From an uncultured Pelagibacteraceae bacterium (GTDB lineage Bacteria; Pseudomonadota; Alphaproteobacteria; Pelagibacterales; Pelagibacteraceae), in NCBI GenBank assembly GCA_902569735.1, contig CACFVE010000009.1, positions 1 through 35,884 on the forward strand: a stretch of 35,884 nt of DNA, read 5' to 3'. Made by a program: the position numbers and the translations under genes. Positions within the stretch are counted from its first letter, which is position 1. Every line of letters begins with the position of its first letter. Under the pieces are notes generated by a model. It did no database searches. It saw only the letters and a list, made by a program, of their open reading frames with translations, and had not been told where the DNA came from. Below, in pieces: positions 8,075 through 15,768 of the stretch.

Positions 8075-9283
8075 ATGATTTTAGCAAGAATATTTTCTAA
8101 TATTTATAAAAAAGAAGGAGGAATAATTTTAATTGACTCCAAGGGCCAGAAATATATTTGTGGAAATCCAAGAAGAGATAATCCAATTACTATCAAATTA
8201 CTAAATCAGAGTTTAGATTGGAAACTTATTTTAGACCCAGAATTAGAATTTCCTGAAGCTTATATGAGAAATGAAATTATTATTGAAAATGCATCGCTAA
8301 AAGACTTCTTAATGGATCTAGTTAAAAATTTGGGTAGAAGAGAAGTAAATTCAGCAAGCTATATTTCAAAAAGAATATTTCAGATATGGAGATATTTATC
8401 GAACTTTAATTTACCTGGTAAGTCTAGAAGGAATGCCGAGCATCATTATGATATTGGCGGCGAAAAGGGTGAGAAACTTTATGATATATTTTTAGATAGA
8501 GATCACAGATTATATTCATGTGCCTATTGGAAAGATGATACGAAAACATTAGAAGAGGCTCAGAAAAACAAGATAAACCATATCTTAAAAAAATTAGATA
8601 TCAAACAAGGTCATAAAATTTTAGAAGTCGGGTGCGGGTGGGGAGGCATGGCTTTTGAAATTGCAAAACAAAAAGGTTGTGAGGTTACGGGTATTTCTTT
8701 AAGCAAAAATCAAATTAATTATTGCAGAAAAAAAAGCAAAGAACTGGGTTTAGACAATCAAGTTAATTTTGAATTAGCTGACTACAGAGAAATTGAAGGT
8801 CAGTATGATAGAATTTATTCAGTTGGAATGTTTGAACACGTAGGAAAAAAATTTTATAAAGCATTCTTTGAATCGATGAATAAATTACTTAAAGAAAACG
8901 GTATATTTTTGTTACATACTATAGGTGTGGTCGATAAACCTTCTCCCCCTAATAAATTTATAAACAAATACATTTTTCCAGGAGGTGTTTGTCCGTCATT
9001 TAGTCAAATAATAGAACCTATAGAAAAAACTGGTTTAATAGTGGCAGATACAGAAACTCTTATTAGACATTACGACAAAACACTAGAAAGTTGGTTGGAA
9101 AGATTTTTGGCAAAAAGAAAAGAAGTAAAAGACCTTTTTGATGAGAAATTTGTAAAAATGTGGGAGTTTTATTTAGCAAGTTGCGCTGCGGCTTTTAGAT
9201 ATAGGGACCTGGCTGTTTTTCAATTACAAATTGTGAAAAACTTTCAATCAGCTCATAGAACAAGAGACTATATATATTCATAA
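8075..9283 (+). CDS. cfa: Cyclopropane-fatty-acyl-phospholipid synthase
   Basis: A 402-aa SAM-dependent enzyme that adds a methylene bridge to unsaturated acyl chains of membrane phospholipids. An N-terminal lipid-binding region is followed by HYDIGG (124-129) and SCAYW (148-152), both typical of Cfa. The SAM site EVGCGWGGMAFEIA starts near residue 184, and VTGISLSKNQ follows. Length fits the family (about 380-420). It follows the aldolase gene by 2 nt. A strong hairpin lies between its stop and the next gene. Confidence 0.93.
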   Translation: MILARIFSNIYKKEGGIILIDSKGQKYICGNPRRDNPITIKLLNQSLDWKLILDPELEFPEAYMRNEIIIENASLKDFLMDLVKNLGRREVNSASYISKRIFQIWRYLSNFNLPGKSRRNAEHHYDIGGEKGEKLYDIFLDRDHRLYSCAYWKDDTKTLEEAQKNKINHILKKLDIKQGHKILEVGCGWGGMAFEIAKQKGCEVTGISLSKNQINYCRKKSKELGLDNQVNFELADYREIEGQYDRIYSVGMFEHVGKKFYKAFFESMNKLLKENGIFLLHTIGVVDKPSPPNKFINKYIFPGGVCPSFSQIIEPIEKTGLIVADTETLIRHYDKTLESWLERFLAKRKEVKDLFDEKFVKMWEFYLASCAAAFRYRDLAVFQLQIVKNFQSAHRTRDYIYS

Positions 9284-9284
9284 A

Positions 9285-9309
9285 ACCTGATATTTAATTA
9301 AATACAGGT
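9285..9309 (+). promoter_or_regulatory. Hairpin abutting the start codon of the lysine-rich gene
   Basis: ACCTG (9285-9289) pairs with CAGGT (9305-9309), and after a 1-nt bulge TATTT (9291-9295) pairs with AAATA (9300-9304) around a 4-nt loop. The stem fills the gap between cfa and the next gene and ends on the base before its ATG. There is no following T-run on the plus strand, so it is not a typical terminator there. It could hinder initiation. Confidence 0.45.
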
Positions 9310-10461
9310 ATGAAAAAAAAGAAAAGAAAATCAAAAAAAAGATACCTCAGGAAAAAGGTTAAAAAAGTTTCCTTAAAAAAAAAGAGTAAAAAGATTTCAA
9401 AAAAAAGAAAAAAACAAAAGTCAAAAAAGAATAAAAGAAAAAAGAGATCCAAATCTCCTAAAAAAACTAGAGCAGTAATACTTGGTTTAATCAAAGCGAA
9501 TGAGAAATTCAAATCAGCTTTTAGATTTAATTTTAATTTAGATAAGTCTCTTCAGAATTTCTTTCAAAGAATATCCAATAAAATTTTAGAGATTAAAAAA
9601 GTTATTCAAGAAGAAAGAGAAAAACAAAAACGTCTTAAAATTCAAATCATGGAGCGACAAAAAAAAGAGATCCAAAATAAATTAAAGTCTGATTATGAGA
9701 ATGAACTGAAATCCAAAAAGCAGGAACTTCAAGAAGAGATTAAGCTAGGAAAAGAAAGAAAACAAGAATTGCAAAAATTCATTAAATTAGAACAAGCAGA
9801 GGTAAGAAGAGAGCAGGCAGAAAAACAAAGAAAATTTTTAGAGCAAATAAAATTAGAGAAGAAAATTGAAAAATTTAGAAAACGAGAAGCTTTAGAAATA
9901 AAAAATCTTGAAAAATTCGTTCTAGGTCAACAACGAGAATCTTATGTAGAAGTTCAACAACGTATTGATAAAATTAAAGAAAAATATCAAGCGTTAAGAG
10001 ATCAAAAAATAAGAGAAAGAGTTGCGCAGCTCGGAGTGAAAATTGAAGAAGGAGATGATAGATCTGCATTGCTTGAAAAAGAAAGGATTTATAATTTAGA
10101 AAGACAAAAAATTGAATTTGCTTTAGAAAGTTTTTACAGATCTGCACATAGTTTGTGTTTTCAAATTAACAAAAGATATATTCCGAAATATTTAAGTATT
10201 TTGAGACTGATCGATAGACGTTTTGAGACAAGTGAAATCTTTATTAAATGGGATGATGCGCCTGATGAAGAGTGGTTGATTTTAATTTATCTTAAAAATA
10301 ATTCTCCAGATGAAGGAATAATCATAGAAGACAAATCCGATCCAGAAAGACATGTTTCTCATGAGTTTAAGTCTAATGAAATATTTAAAGCTTCAGATAT
10401 GATGGTAGATGCTTTAACGAAACTTCTTGATAAAGAGAGAAATAAAAGAAAAGCTAGTTAA
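9310..10461 (+). CDS. Lysine-rich coiled-coil protein of unknown function
   Basis: A 383-aa protein I do not recognise. Residues 1-54 are almost all Lys, Arg and Ser, like a histone-tail or nucleic-acid-binding extension. Residues about 92-250 form a highly charged Lys/Glu/Gln coiled coil. The last 110 residues look globular (FYRSAHSLCFQINKRYIPKYLSILRLIDRR, described by position 257-286) and include FIKWDDAPDEEWLILIYL, a patch with the look of a small beta domain. No signal peptide or membrane segment. A role in nucleic-acid or anionic-surface binding is only inferred from charge. It overlaps the convergent hydrolase gene by 8 nt. Confidence 0.8.
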   Translation: MKKKKRKSKKRYLRKKVKKVSLKKKSKKISKKRKKQKSKKNKRKKRSKSPKKTRAVILGLIKANEKFKSAFRFNFNLDKSLQNFFQRISNKILEIKKVIQEEREKQKRLKIQIMERQKKEIQNKLKSDYENELKSKKQELQEEIKLGKERKQELQKFIKLEQAEVRREQAEKQRKFLEQIKLEKKIEKFRKREALEIKNLEKFVLGQQRESYVEVQQRIDKIKEKYQALRDQKIRERVAQLGVKIEEGDDRSALLEKERIYNLERQKIEFALESFYRSAHSLCFQINKRYIPKYLSILRLIDRRFETSEIFIKWDDAPDEEWLILIYLKNNSPDEGIIIEDKSDPERHVSHEFKSNEIFKASDMMVDALTKLLDKERNKRKAS

Positions 10462-11542
10462 TTAATTCATCCAATTTCTTAATCTCACCTATCTTAAATA
10501 TAATTGCTTCTTCTTTTTTATAGCCAAACTTTTCAGCATTTGCTTTAAATCTGATAGGAGGTTCCCAGATCGGTTCTAAACTTAATATTGCAGTACCCCA
10601 ATGCATTCCAACTATTTTTTTAACTTTAAGATCTTTCATAATTGATAAGAGTTCTTCAGGGTTTGCATGAGCTGTAGATTTATCTTTAACATTTATAATT
10701 GGAAAGAAATTATAAGCACCAATATTTCCAAAACCTAAATCAATTGGACCAAATTTTTCTCCCAACTCTTTATAAAAAGGCGCAGGTCCAGTATCGCAGG
10801 CAAAAAAGATTTTTTTACCTTTGTATTCAATTAAAAAACTCCCCCAAAGACTTCTGTTAGTATTTCCATCACCCCAAATCCAACGTTTACTCCAATGTTG
10901 TGCCGGCAACATTGTTATTGTGATCTCGTCACTAATTTGAACTTTATCAAACCAGTCCATTTCTTTTACTTTATCTTTTTTAAATCCATTTCTTGTAAAA
11001 TATTTTCCAAGCTTTAAAGGTACAAGAACTTTTGTATTTTTATAAGGAAAGTTATTTATTGTTGTTTGAGACATGTGATCCAGGTGGTTGTGACTAAGCA
11101 AAAATAAATTTATCTCTGGAAGTTCTTTCAATTTTAAAGGAGGCTGGATATATTTTTTTGTACCGAAACCAAAATAACCATAATATTTTTCAAAAACAGG
11201 ATCAGTAATAATTGTAGTATCCCCGAGTTTAATAATAAAACTCGCGTGGTCAAGCCACATAACATATGACTCTGAGCTGTGTTTCTCAAGATTTTTCAAA
11301 ACTATTTGTCTATCAATGACATGCTCAGGAGGATAATCAATTTTAAGTTTCTTTTTTTCTTCCCTAAAAAGCTTCCAATTCCATTTAAAATTAGGATCTC
11401 TCTTTGGACCTCCCTCTAAATTTCTAAAAGCAAAAAGCTTGCCGTCTTTATAAATGTGGTGGTAGGGTTTTTGTTCCATAGCTACTAAATTTGAGTTAAA
11501 AAAAAAGAAGAATATAGAAAAAATAATAAGGGGTCTATACAT
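10454..11542 (-). CDS. NAPE-PLD-like metallo-beta-lactamase fold hydrolase
   Basis: A 362-aa metallo-hydrolase related to N-acyl-phosphatidylethanolamine phospholipase D and UlaG-like lactonases. The zinc motif is HNHLDH (His151, His153, Asp155, His156); WLDHASFIIKLGDTTIITDPVF precedes it and HWGTA follows near the end. Residues 1-21 can serve as a signal peptide (poly-Phe core, then LVA), placing it in the periplasm. Oddly, the start codon lies in the loop of a terminator hairpin, and the terminator's T-run encodes the Phe run. A start at Met22 would give a cytoplasmic 341-aa form. Substrate unknown; phospholipid hydrolysis is an inference. Confidence 0.85.
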   Translation of the reverse strand: MYRPLIIFSIFFFFFNSNLVAMEQKPYHHIYKDGKLFAFRNLEGGPKRDPNFKWNWKLFREEKKKLKIDYPPEHVIDRQIVLKNLEKHSSESYVMWLDHASFIIKLGDTTIITDPVFEKYYGYFGFGTKKYIQPPLKLKELPEINLFLLSHNHLDHMSQTTINNFPYKNTKVLVPLKLGKYFTRNGFKKDKVKEMDWFDKVQISDEITITMLPAQHWSKRWIWGDGNTNRSLWGSFLIEYKGKKIFFACDTGPAPFYKELGEKFGPIDLGFGNIGAYNFFPIINVKDKSTAHANPEELLSIMKDLKVKKIVGMHWGTAILSLEPIWEPPIRFKANAEKFGYKKEEAIIFKIGEIKKLDELIN

Positions 11543-11555
11543 AAACCCCTTATTA
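11518..11555 (-). terminator. Intrinsic terminator overlapping the start of the hydrolase gene
   Basis: A perfect 10-bp stem (11546-11555 with 11524-11533, 12-nt loop) is followed on the minus strand by six T (11523-11518). It lies 29 nt after the stop of the small lipoprotein gene. Its loop holds the ATG (11540-11542) of the NAPE-PLD-like gene, and its 5' arm holds the AAGGGG that would be that gene's Shine-Dalgarno. It could work as an attenuator. Confidence 0.75.
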
Positions 11556-11583
11556 ACATAAATAACAAAAATTAATAATTAAT

Positions 11584-11787
11584 TTAGCTATCTATACAGT
11601 TTGCTTTATTTATTCTTTTGTCAAAATCCTTTGCGGCATCTTTACTCACAAACCACACGTAAGATTTTTCCTGTAGTTGTTTTGCGTCAGAAGCAGTGCA
11701 ACGCTCTCCAAATTTGACTTTGGCTAAGTTGCTACCAGCACAATTAGTTATCAAAAACAACAAAGATAAAATAGATAATATTTTCAT
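11584..11787 (-). CDS. Small lipoprotein, unknown function
   Basis: A 67-aa predicted lipoprotein. A Lys, a hydrophobic core and the lipobox LITNC predict cleavage before Cys17, leaving a mature chain of about 51 residues with two further cysteines (in GERCTAS and KANCIDS) that could form a disulfide in the periplasm. No known domain recognised. Its own intrinsic terminator follows, so it may be a single-gene unit. Confidence 0.65.
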   Translation of the reverse strand: MKILSILSLLFLITNCAGSNLAKVKFGERCTASDAKQLQEKSYVWFVSKDAAKDFDKRINKANCIDS

Positions 11788-11858
11788 AATATTAATTTGA
11801 TAAAAAAATCTGTGTTTTGATTGGCAAAAATTAGTCCAAAAAAAGAAATTAAACTCTA

Positions 11859-11887
11859 TTGTTTTTATTTATAAAATTGATTAAATT
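11859..11887 (+). promoter_or_regulatory. Candidate purE promoter placing transcription start at the GTG
   Basis: TTGTTT (11859-11864), 17 nt, then TAAATT (11882-11887). Transcription would begin about 6 nt downstream, at or next to the GTG at 11893, which would give a leaderless message. No Shine-Dalgarno is visible before that GTG, in keeping with this. The match is moderate and the region very AT-rich. Confidence 0.35.
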
Positions 11888-11892
11888 GGTCT

Positions 11893-12381
11893 GTGAAACT
11901 CAATAAACAAAATAATAAAGTAGCAATCATAATGGGGTCACAATCTGATTATCCTGTTATGAAGGACTGTGAAAAAATTTTAAAAATTCTTAAAGTTAAA
12001 CATCAAGTTTTAATCATAAGCGCTCATCGAACGCCAAAACGTATGTTTAAATTTGCAGAAACTGCTGAAAAAAATGGTTTTGGAGTGATCGTAGCTGGCG
12101 CAGGTGGAGCGGCTCATTTGCCTGGTATGGTGGCATCTTTAACAACATTACCTGTTTTGGGGGTTCCTATAGAAACTAAAAAGTTGAAAGGCCTCGATAG
12201 TTTACTATCAATGGCTCAAATGCCAAAAAATGTTCCAGTAGGATGTTTAGCTATTGAAGGAGCATTTAATGCAGGATTACTTGCAGCATCTATAATTGGC
12301 ATTTCAGACTCAAAAATAAAATCTAATTTAGAAAAGTGGAGACGTATTCAAACACAATCCATTAAAAAAAAACCTAAATAA
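11893..12381 (+). CDS. purE: 5-(carboxyamino)imidazole ribonucleotide mutase PurE
   Basis: Class I PurE moves the carboxylate of N5-CAIR to give CAIR in de novo purine synthesis. The family motif GSQSD is at residues 15-19, SAHRTP at 43-48 with the catalytic His45, and AGAGGAAHLPGMVAS follows. Length 162 aa is normal. The frame has a stop at 11878 and the only usable start before the GSQSD motif is the GTG at 11893. purK follows after 3 nt, the usual pairing for the two-step bacterial route. Confidence 0.95.
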   Translation: MKLNKQNNKVAIIMGSQSDYPVMKDCEKILKILKVKHQVLIISAHRTPKRMFKFAETAEKNGFGVIVAGAGGAAHLPGMVASLTTLPVLGVPIETKKLKGLDSLLSMAQMPKNVPVGCLAIEGAFNAGLLAASIIGISDSKIKSNLEKWRRIQTQSIKKKPK

Positions 12382-12384
12382 TTA

Positions 12385-13428
12385 ATGTCAGACATTACTT
12401 TAGGAATTATAGGCTCTGGTCAGTTAGGATCTTTGTTATGTCAAGCTGCCAAAAAGCTTAATATTAAAACAGTTATTATATCTGATGATGAACAAGGACC
12501 GGCACAAAATTATACGGATCAATTTATATTCGCTAAATATGAAGACAAAGAAAAAGTAAAAGAATTCATCAGCAAAGTAGATATAGTTACGTATGAATTT
12601 GAAAACATTCCTATTGAAATATTAAAAAGCATAAATAAAGAGAGAAAAGTTTTACCTAAACCTGACATTAATCAGACAATTCAAAATAGAAAATTAGAAA
12701 AAACTTTTGTAAATAATCTTGGTATTGGGACTACTGAGTGGGTTTTTATAAAATCAGCTGAAGACGTCAAAAAAAATGAAAAACTTTTACCTGGAATCTT
12801 AAAAACAAATACACTTGGATATGACGGCCATGGACAATTTGTTTTAAACTCTTTAGATGACGTTAAGAAAGATTGGTGCTTTACTGCCGACTATATTTTA
12901 GAAAAAAAGGTAAATCTTAGTAGAGAAATTTCAGTTGTAATTACAAGATTTGGAAATGGCGAAATATATACATATGAACCCATCGAAAATGTTCATAAAG
13001 ATCAAATTTTAAAATATTCAAAAATACCCGCAGACATTACTGATGAGATATTTAAACAAGCACAATCTAATGCAAAACTAATTGCTGAAAAACTAGATTA
13101 TGTAGGCACTATGTGTGTAGAATATTTTATCGATAAAAAGAATACTTTATTAGTTAATGAGATTGCACCTCGAGTTCATAATTCGGGTCATCTAACTATC
13201 AATGCTTTTAATATTAGTCAGTTTGAAAATCATGTTAGAGCTGTATGTGGTTTAAGCAATGAGAATGTCCAAAAAATTTCTAATGCAGAGATGATTAATA
13301 TTTTAGGAAAGGAAATTGAGGAATACAGAAACAAGTCTTTTATTGATACAGAATTCTTTTTTGATTATGAAAAAAAAGTAATTAAAGATAAAAGAAAAAT
13401 GGGTCACCTAACTATTTTAAAGAAATAA
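12385..13428 (+). CDS. purK: 5-(carboxyamino)imidazole ribonucleotide synthase PurK
   Basis: ATP-grasp enzyme that carboxylates AIR with bicarbonate, feeding PurE. The N-terminus LGIIGSGQLGSLLCQAAKKL, the VTYEFENIP segment, the ATP-grasp region with KTNTLGYDGHGQF, and EIAPRVHNSGHLTINA near the C-terminus are all diagnostic. Length 347 aa fits. It lies 3 nt after purE. Its stop codon directly abuts the stop of the convergent dioxygenase gene with no space for a terminator. Confidence 0.95.
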   Translation: MSDITLGIIGSGQLGSLLCQAAKKLNIKTVIISDDEQGPAQNYTDQFIFAKYEDKEKVKEFISKVDIVTYEFENIPIEILKSINKERKVLPKPDINQTIQNRKLEKTFVNNLGIGTTEWVFIKSAEDVKKNEKLLPGILKTNTLGYDGHGQFVLNSLDDVKKDWCFTADYILEKKVNLSREISVVITRFGNGEIYTYEPIENVHKDQILKYSKIPADITDEIFKQAQSNAKLIAEKLDYVGTMCVEYFIDKKNTLLVNEIAPRVHNSGHLTINAFNISQFENHVRAVCGLSNENVQKISNAEMINILGKEIEEYRNKSFIDTEFFFDYEKKVIKDKRKMGHLTILKK

Positions 13429-14241
13429 TTATTTCATTGTAATACGATGCATTACTCTTCTACAATTTTTAATTTCACTAGCCATATGTAAGATACTTAA
13501 ATTGTCCCAAAGACAAATGTCTCCTTTAGACCATTCATAAGAAAAAATAAATTCTTTTTTGTTCACATGTTCTACTAAATACTTTTTTAGATAAGTTGCG
13601 TCTTTTTCGTCAACATTTTTGATTTTCATTAAATGACCCGGCGAAACATATAAAGTGTTTTTACCGTTTACTCTTTTTACAATTGGGTGTTCAGCTTCCA
13701 TGCTGTTAGAAGATTCAATTCCCATTTCTTTTTCTCTTTCAAGTCTTGTTACTGCTATGGGGCCTGCAGATGAAAAAATACCAGTGGCATTTTTAATTTT
13801 ATTTTTGATTTCATCAGGTAATTTTTCATAAGCATTAAAACCTGAAGAAAAAATAGTATTACCTTGCCCTTTAGGAATTTCTATTCCCATAAGCATAGTG
13901 TAACGAGGCCTATCATTAGCTAAATAACTTGTATCTTGGTGCAACCAACTAGACCCAAAACTTAAATTTTTATCATCGGGCTTTCTTTCTATGACATTGA
14001 TGAATGGAAATTTTTTATCTAAGCCTTTTAATCTTGGATAAACAACTGGTGTTCCAATACTTTTTGCAAAGTTTTGATAAGACTCAGGATCTAAATTTTG
14101 ATTTTTTATAAAAATAACTCCAAATTGACACAAAATATCTTTTATCTCATTTACTTGGTTCTGACCCAAGTTTTTTAATTTAATACTATTAATGTAAGCG
14201 CCAACATTATTTGTTCCCGGAGTTATAGATAGACTGGTCAT
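13429..14241 (-). CDS. TauD/TfdA family Fe(II)/2-oxoglutarate dioxygenase
   Basis: A 270-aa non-haem iron dioxygenase. The iron ligands should be His101 and Asp103 (in WLHQDTSY) and His252 (in WDNLSILHMAS); Arg262 or Arg266 in CRRVMHRIT should bind 2-oxoglutarate. Family members oxidise taurine, alkyl sulfonates, 2,4-D and similar compounds; the actual substrate here cannot be assigned, and the 'WDNR' arginine is Leu. Its ATG follows immediately after the stop of the SRAP gene, so the two are likely cotranscribed. Confidence 0.88.
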   Translation of the reverse strand: MTSLSITPGTNNVGAYINSIKLKNLGQNQVNEIKDILCQFGVIFIKNQNLDPESYQNFAKSIGTPVVYPRLKGLDKKFPFINVIERKPDDKNLSFGSSWLHQDTSYLANDRPRYTMLMGIEIPKGQGNTIFSSGFNAYEKLPDEIKNKIKNATGIFSSAGPIAVTRLEREKEMGIESSNSMEAEHPIVKRVNGKNTLYVSPGHLMKIKNVDEKDATYLKKYLVEHVNKKEFIFSYEWSKGDICLWDNLSILHMASEIKNCRRVMHRITMK

Positions 14242-14868
14242 TCAATTTATAGGCTTAATTAAAGCGGGATCATTATTTATAGGATTATTTACATCCTTTG
14301 ATATTTCGTGAAATTTTAAGTTAGGTGGTTTAAAAGAATTTAATATTTCCATAGCTTCTTTTTTAACATTTAAATAATTATTAATTTGACTTTGATTAAT
14401 AATCAAAGGTTCTCTATGGTGAATAGCGCTAATTTTTTCAGTCGCCTCTCTTGTTATAATGCAAAACTGGTTGTTTTGATAAATAGCTGCAAAAAACATA
14501 ATCTTATCATCATCTTTAGTAAAATAGTAAGGTACTTTATTTTTCTCTTCTCGTTTCCATTCATAGTAACCATCAGCAGGAACTACACATCTTGAAGCCT
14601 GTATTAAGTTTTTAAAAGTAACTTTTTCCATAAGAGTTTCTTTTCTCGCATTAATAAGCGGAGAAAATTTATCAAGTTTTTTAGACCAACCTGGTACTAG
14701 TCCCCACTCACATAATTCAAGGGCTTTTCCGTTTGTATATGATTTTATAATAGGTAGTTTTTGTGAAGGGTGAGCATTATAATTATCAATATCCTCAACT
14801 TTAATATTAGTTTTAACAAGATCAACTGTTTTGCTAACAGGCTTAGAGATTACGTACCTTCCACACAT
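14242..14868 (-). CDS. SRAP domain protein (YedK/HMCES family)
   Basis: A 208-aa SOS-response-associated peptidase-like protein. The family shields abasic sites in single-stranded DNA by forming a thiazolidine crosslink through Cys2. Visible residues are MCGRY (Cys2), Asn31 (YNAHPSQ), Asn73 (INARKETL), Glu103 (DGYYEWKRE) and His150 (AIHHREP). Length fits. Its ATG overlaps the stop of a 36-codon upstream gene (TAATG), indicating coupling. It sits with an HhH glycosylase, RmuC and ExoI elsewhere in the window, but there is no direct operon with them. Confidence 0.93.
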   Translation of the reverse strand: MCGRYVISKPVSKTVDLVKTNIKVEDIDNYNAHPSQKLPIIKSYTNGKALELCEWGLVPGWSKKLDKFSPLINARKETLMEKVTFKNLIQASRCVVPADGYYEWKREEKNKVPYYFTKDDDKIMFFAAIYQNNQFCIITREATEKISAIHHREPLIINQSQINNYLNVKKEAMEILNSFKPPNLKFHEISKDVNNPINNDPALIKPIN

Positions 14869-14978
14869 TATTTCTTTTTCTTTTCTCTCTTAAGTTTTCT
14901 TTTTTCTTTAAGAGTAAGTCGAGCTTTTTTCATAAAGCTTCTATCTTTATTACTTTTACCACTATACCTTTTGGACAT
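14868..14978 (-). CDS. Small lysine/arginine-rich protein (36 aa)
   Basis: A short frame, MSKRYSGKSNKD at its start, ending in a run of Lys. About half of the residues are Lys or Arg. It starts 9 nt after the stop of the flavodoxin-fold gene and its TAA overlaps the ATG of the SRAP gene (TAATG), so it fits tightly into this operon and is probably real. No domain recognised. A nucleic-acid-binding or ribosome-associated role would be a guess from charge only. Confidence 0.55.
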   Translation of the reverse strand: MSKRYSGKSNKDRSFMKKARLTLKEKRKLKREKKKK

Positions 14979-14987
14979 TTATTACTT

Positions 14988-15566
14988 TCATATTTTTTGT
15001 ACTAATTTTTTTACTCTTTTCATATGTTCTGAAAATTTTTCTTCTGCCATTCCAGGTAAGACTTCATAAAATCTTATATATTTTGTTTTCATTCCTCCAA
15101 GTTTAAGAACTCCTGCCTTTATTCTTCTAAAAGGAATATTTTGAAACCAGGTTTGAATACTAAACCAGTTACCTCCATAACTCATTGACATAATCGCTTG
15201 ACGGTCTTTCATCGCACCAGCAACAGGGTATCCCCAATTTCCAACAAGTCTTTTGAAAGAAAAAAACCATTTAGGAGCGAGAACAAGATCTATCCAATTT
15301 TCTAAAATAGCAGTTGCTCTTAAATTGTAGCAAGGCGAGATCATAAATAATACATCACTTTTTTCTAATCTTTTTCTATAGTTTAAAATCTGCTCACTTG
15401 GTTCAGAACCATCATAAAAAGGTATTGGGTTTTCTTCATGTAAATTTATTAGATCAATTTCATGACCTAATTTTTTGGCTTCAGAAATAAAAGTATCTCT
15501 AATTTCTTGGTTGAAACATTTTTTTGTATTATGATGACCGTATACAATAAAGATTCTTTTAGACAT
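14988..15566 (-). CDS. Flavodoxin-fold NAD(P)H oxidoreductase (quinone reductase-like)
   Basis: A 192-aa protein of the Flavodoxin_2 family (KefF, MdaB, NQO1 relatives), expected to bind FMN or FAD and reduce quinones with NAD(P)H. Evidence is the N-terminal IFIVYGHHNTKKCFNQEI, VLFMISPCYNLRATAILENWID, and MSMSYGG. The C-terminus is longer than in KefF. It is followed by the 36-aa gene and the SRAP gene in the same direction and is preceded by a 51-aa membrane protein gene 1 nt away, which suggests one transcript. Confidence 0.82.
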   Translation of the reverse strand: MSKRIFIVYGHHNTKKCFNQEIRDTFISEAKKLGHEIDLINLHEENPIPFYDGSEPSEQILNYRKRLEKSDVLFMISPCYNLRATAILENWIDLVLAPKWFFSFKRLVGNWGYPVAGAMKDRQAIMSMSYGGNWFSIQTWFQNIPFRRIKAGVLKLGGMKTKYIRFYEVLPGMAEEKFSEHMKRVKKLVQKI

Positions 15567-15567
15567 A

Positions 15568-15723
15568 TTATTTTTCTGTGTCGCTTTTTTTATCTTTCCA
15601 AAACCAAATACCAGTACCTATTCCAATAAAAATTGCTGATATTATCCAAGCATATTCTTGTTCGCTGTATAAGACTAGACTTCCAAATACTATTGCTATT
15701 ATTCCTAAGGTTTTGTTATTCAT
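15568..15723 (-). CDS. Small two-span membrane protein (51 aa)
   Basis: A short frame on the minus strand from the ATG at 15723. It has a hydrophobic stretch (LGIIAIVFGSLVLY, about 6-19), a short polar turn with EQE, a second hydrophobic stretch (WIISAIFIGIGTGIWFW) and a charged Lys/Asp/Glu tail. It ends 1 nt before the flavodoxin-fold gene's ATG. The clean two-helix pattern and tight spacing support a real gene. I do not recognise a family. Confidence 0.6.
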   Translation of the reverse strand: MNNKTLGIIAIVFGSLVLYSEQEYAWIISAIFIGIGTGIWFWKDKKSDTEK

Positions 15724-15733
15724 TTTACAACCA

Positions 15734-15762
15734 TTGATCGTTTAATTATTATATATTATATT
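15734..15762 (+). promoter_or_regulatory. Promoter of the 63-aa gene
   Basis: TTGATC (15734-15739), exactly 17 nt, then TATATT (15757-15762). Seven nt downstream is 15769, the first base of the tandem structured units. The fit to sigma-70 spacing and the agreement with the start of the structured leader support it. Confidence 0.6.
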
Positions 15763-15768
15763 ACTATT

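Noticed and set aside
9294-9512. Phe/Leu-rich minus-strand frame
   Set aside because: It is the mirror of the lysine-rich start of the coiled-coil gene; AAA/AAG codons read backwards give Phe/Leu. No ribosome-binding site or separate support.
14770-15069. Plus-strand frame of 99 codons
   Set aside because: It runs opposite to the SRAP gene, the 36-aa gene and the oxidoreductase, and its Phe/Leu/Ser content is that of an antisense shadow.
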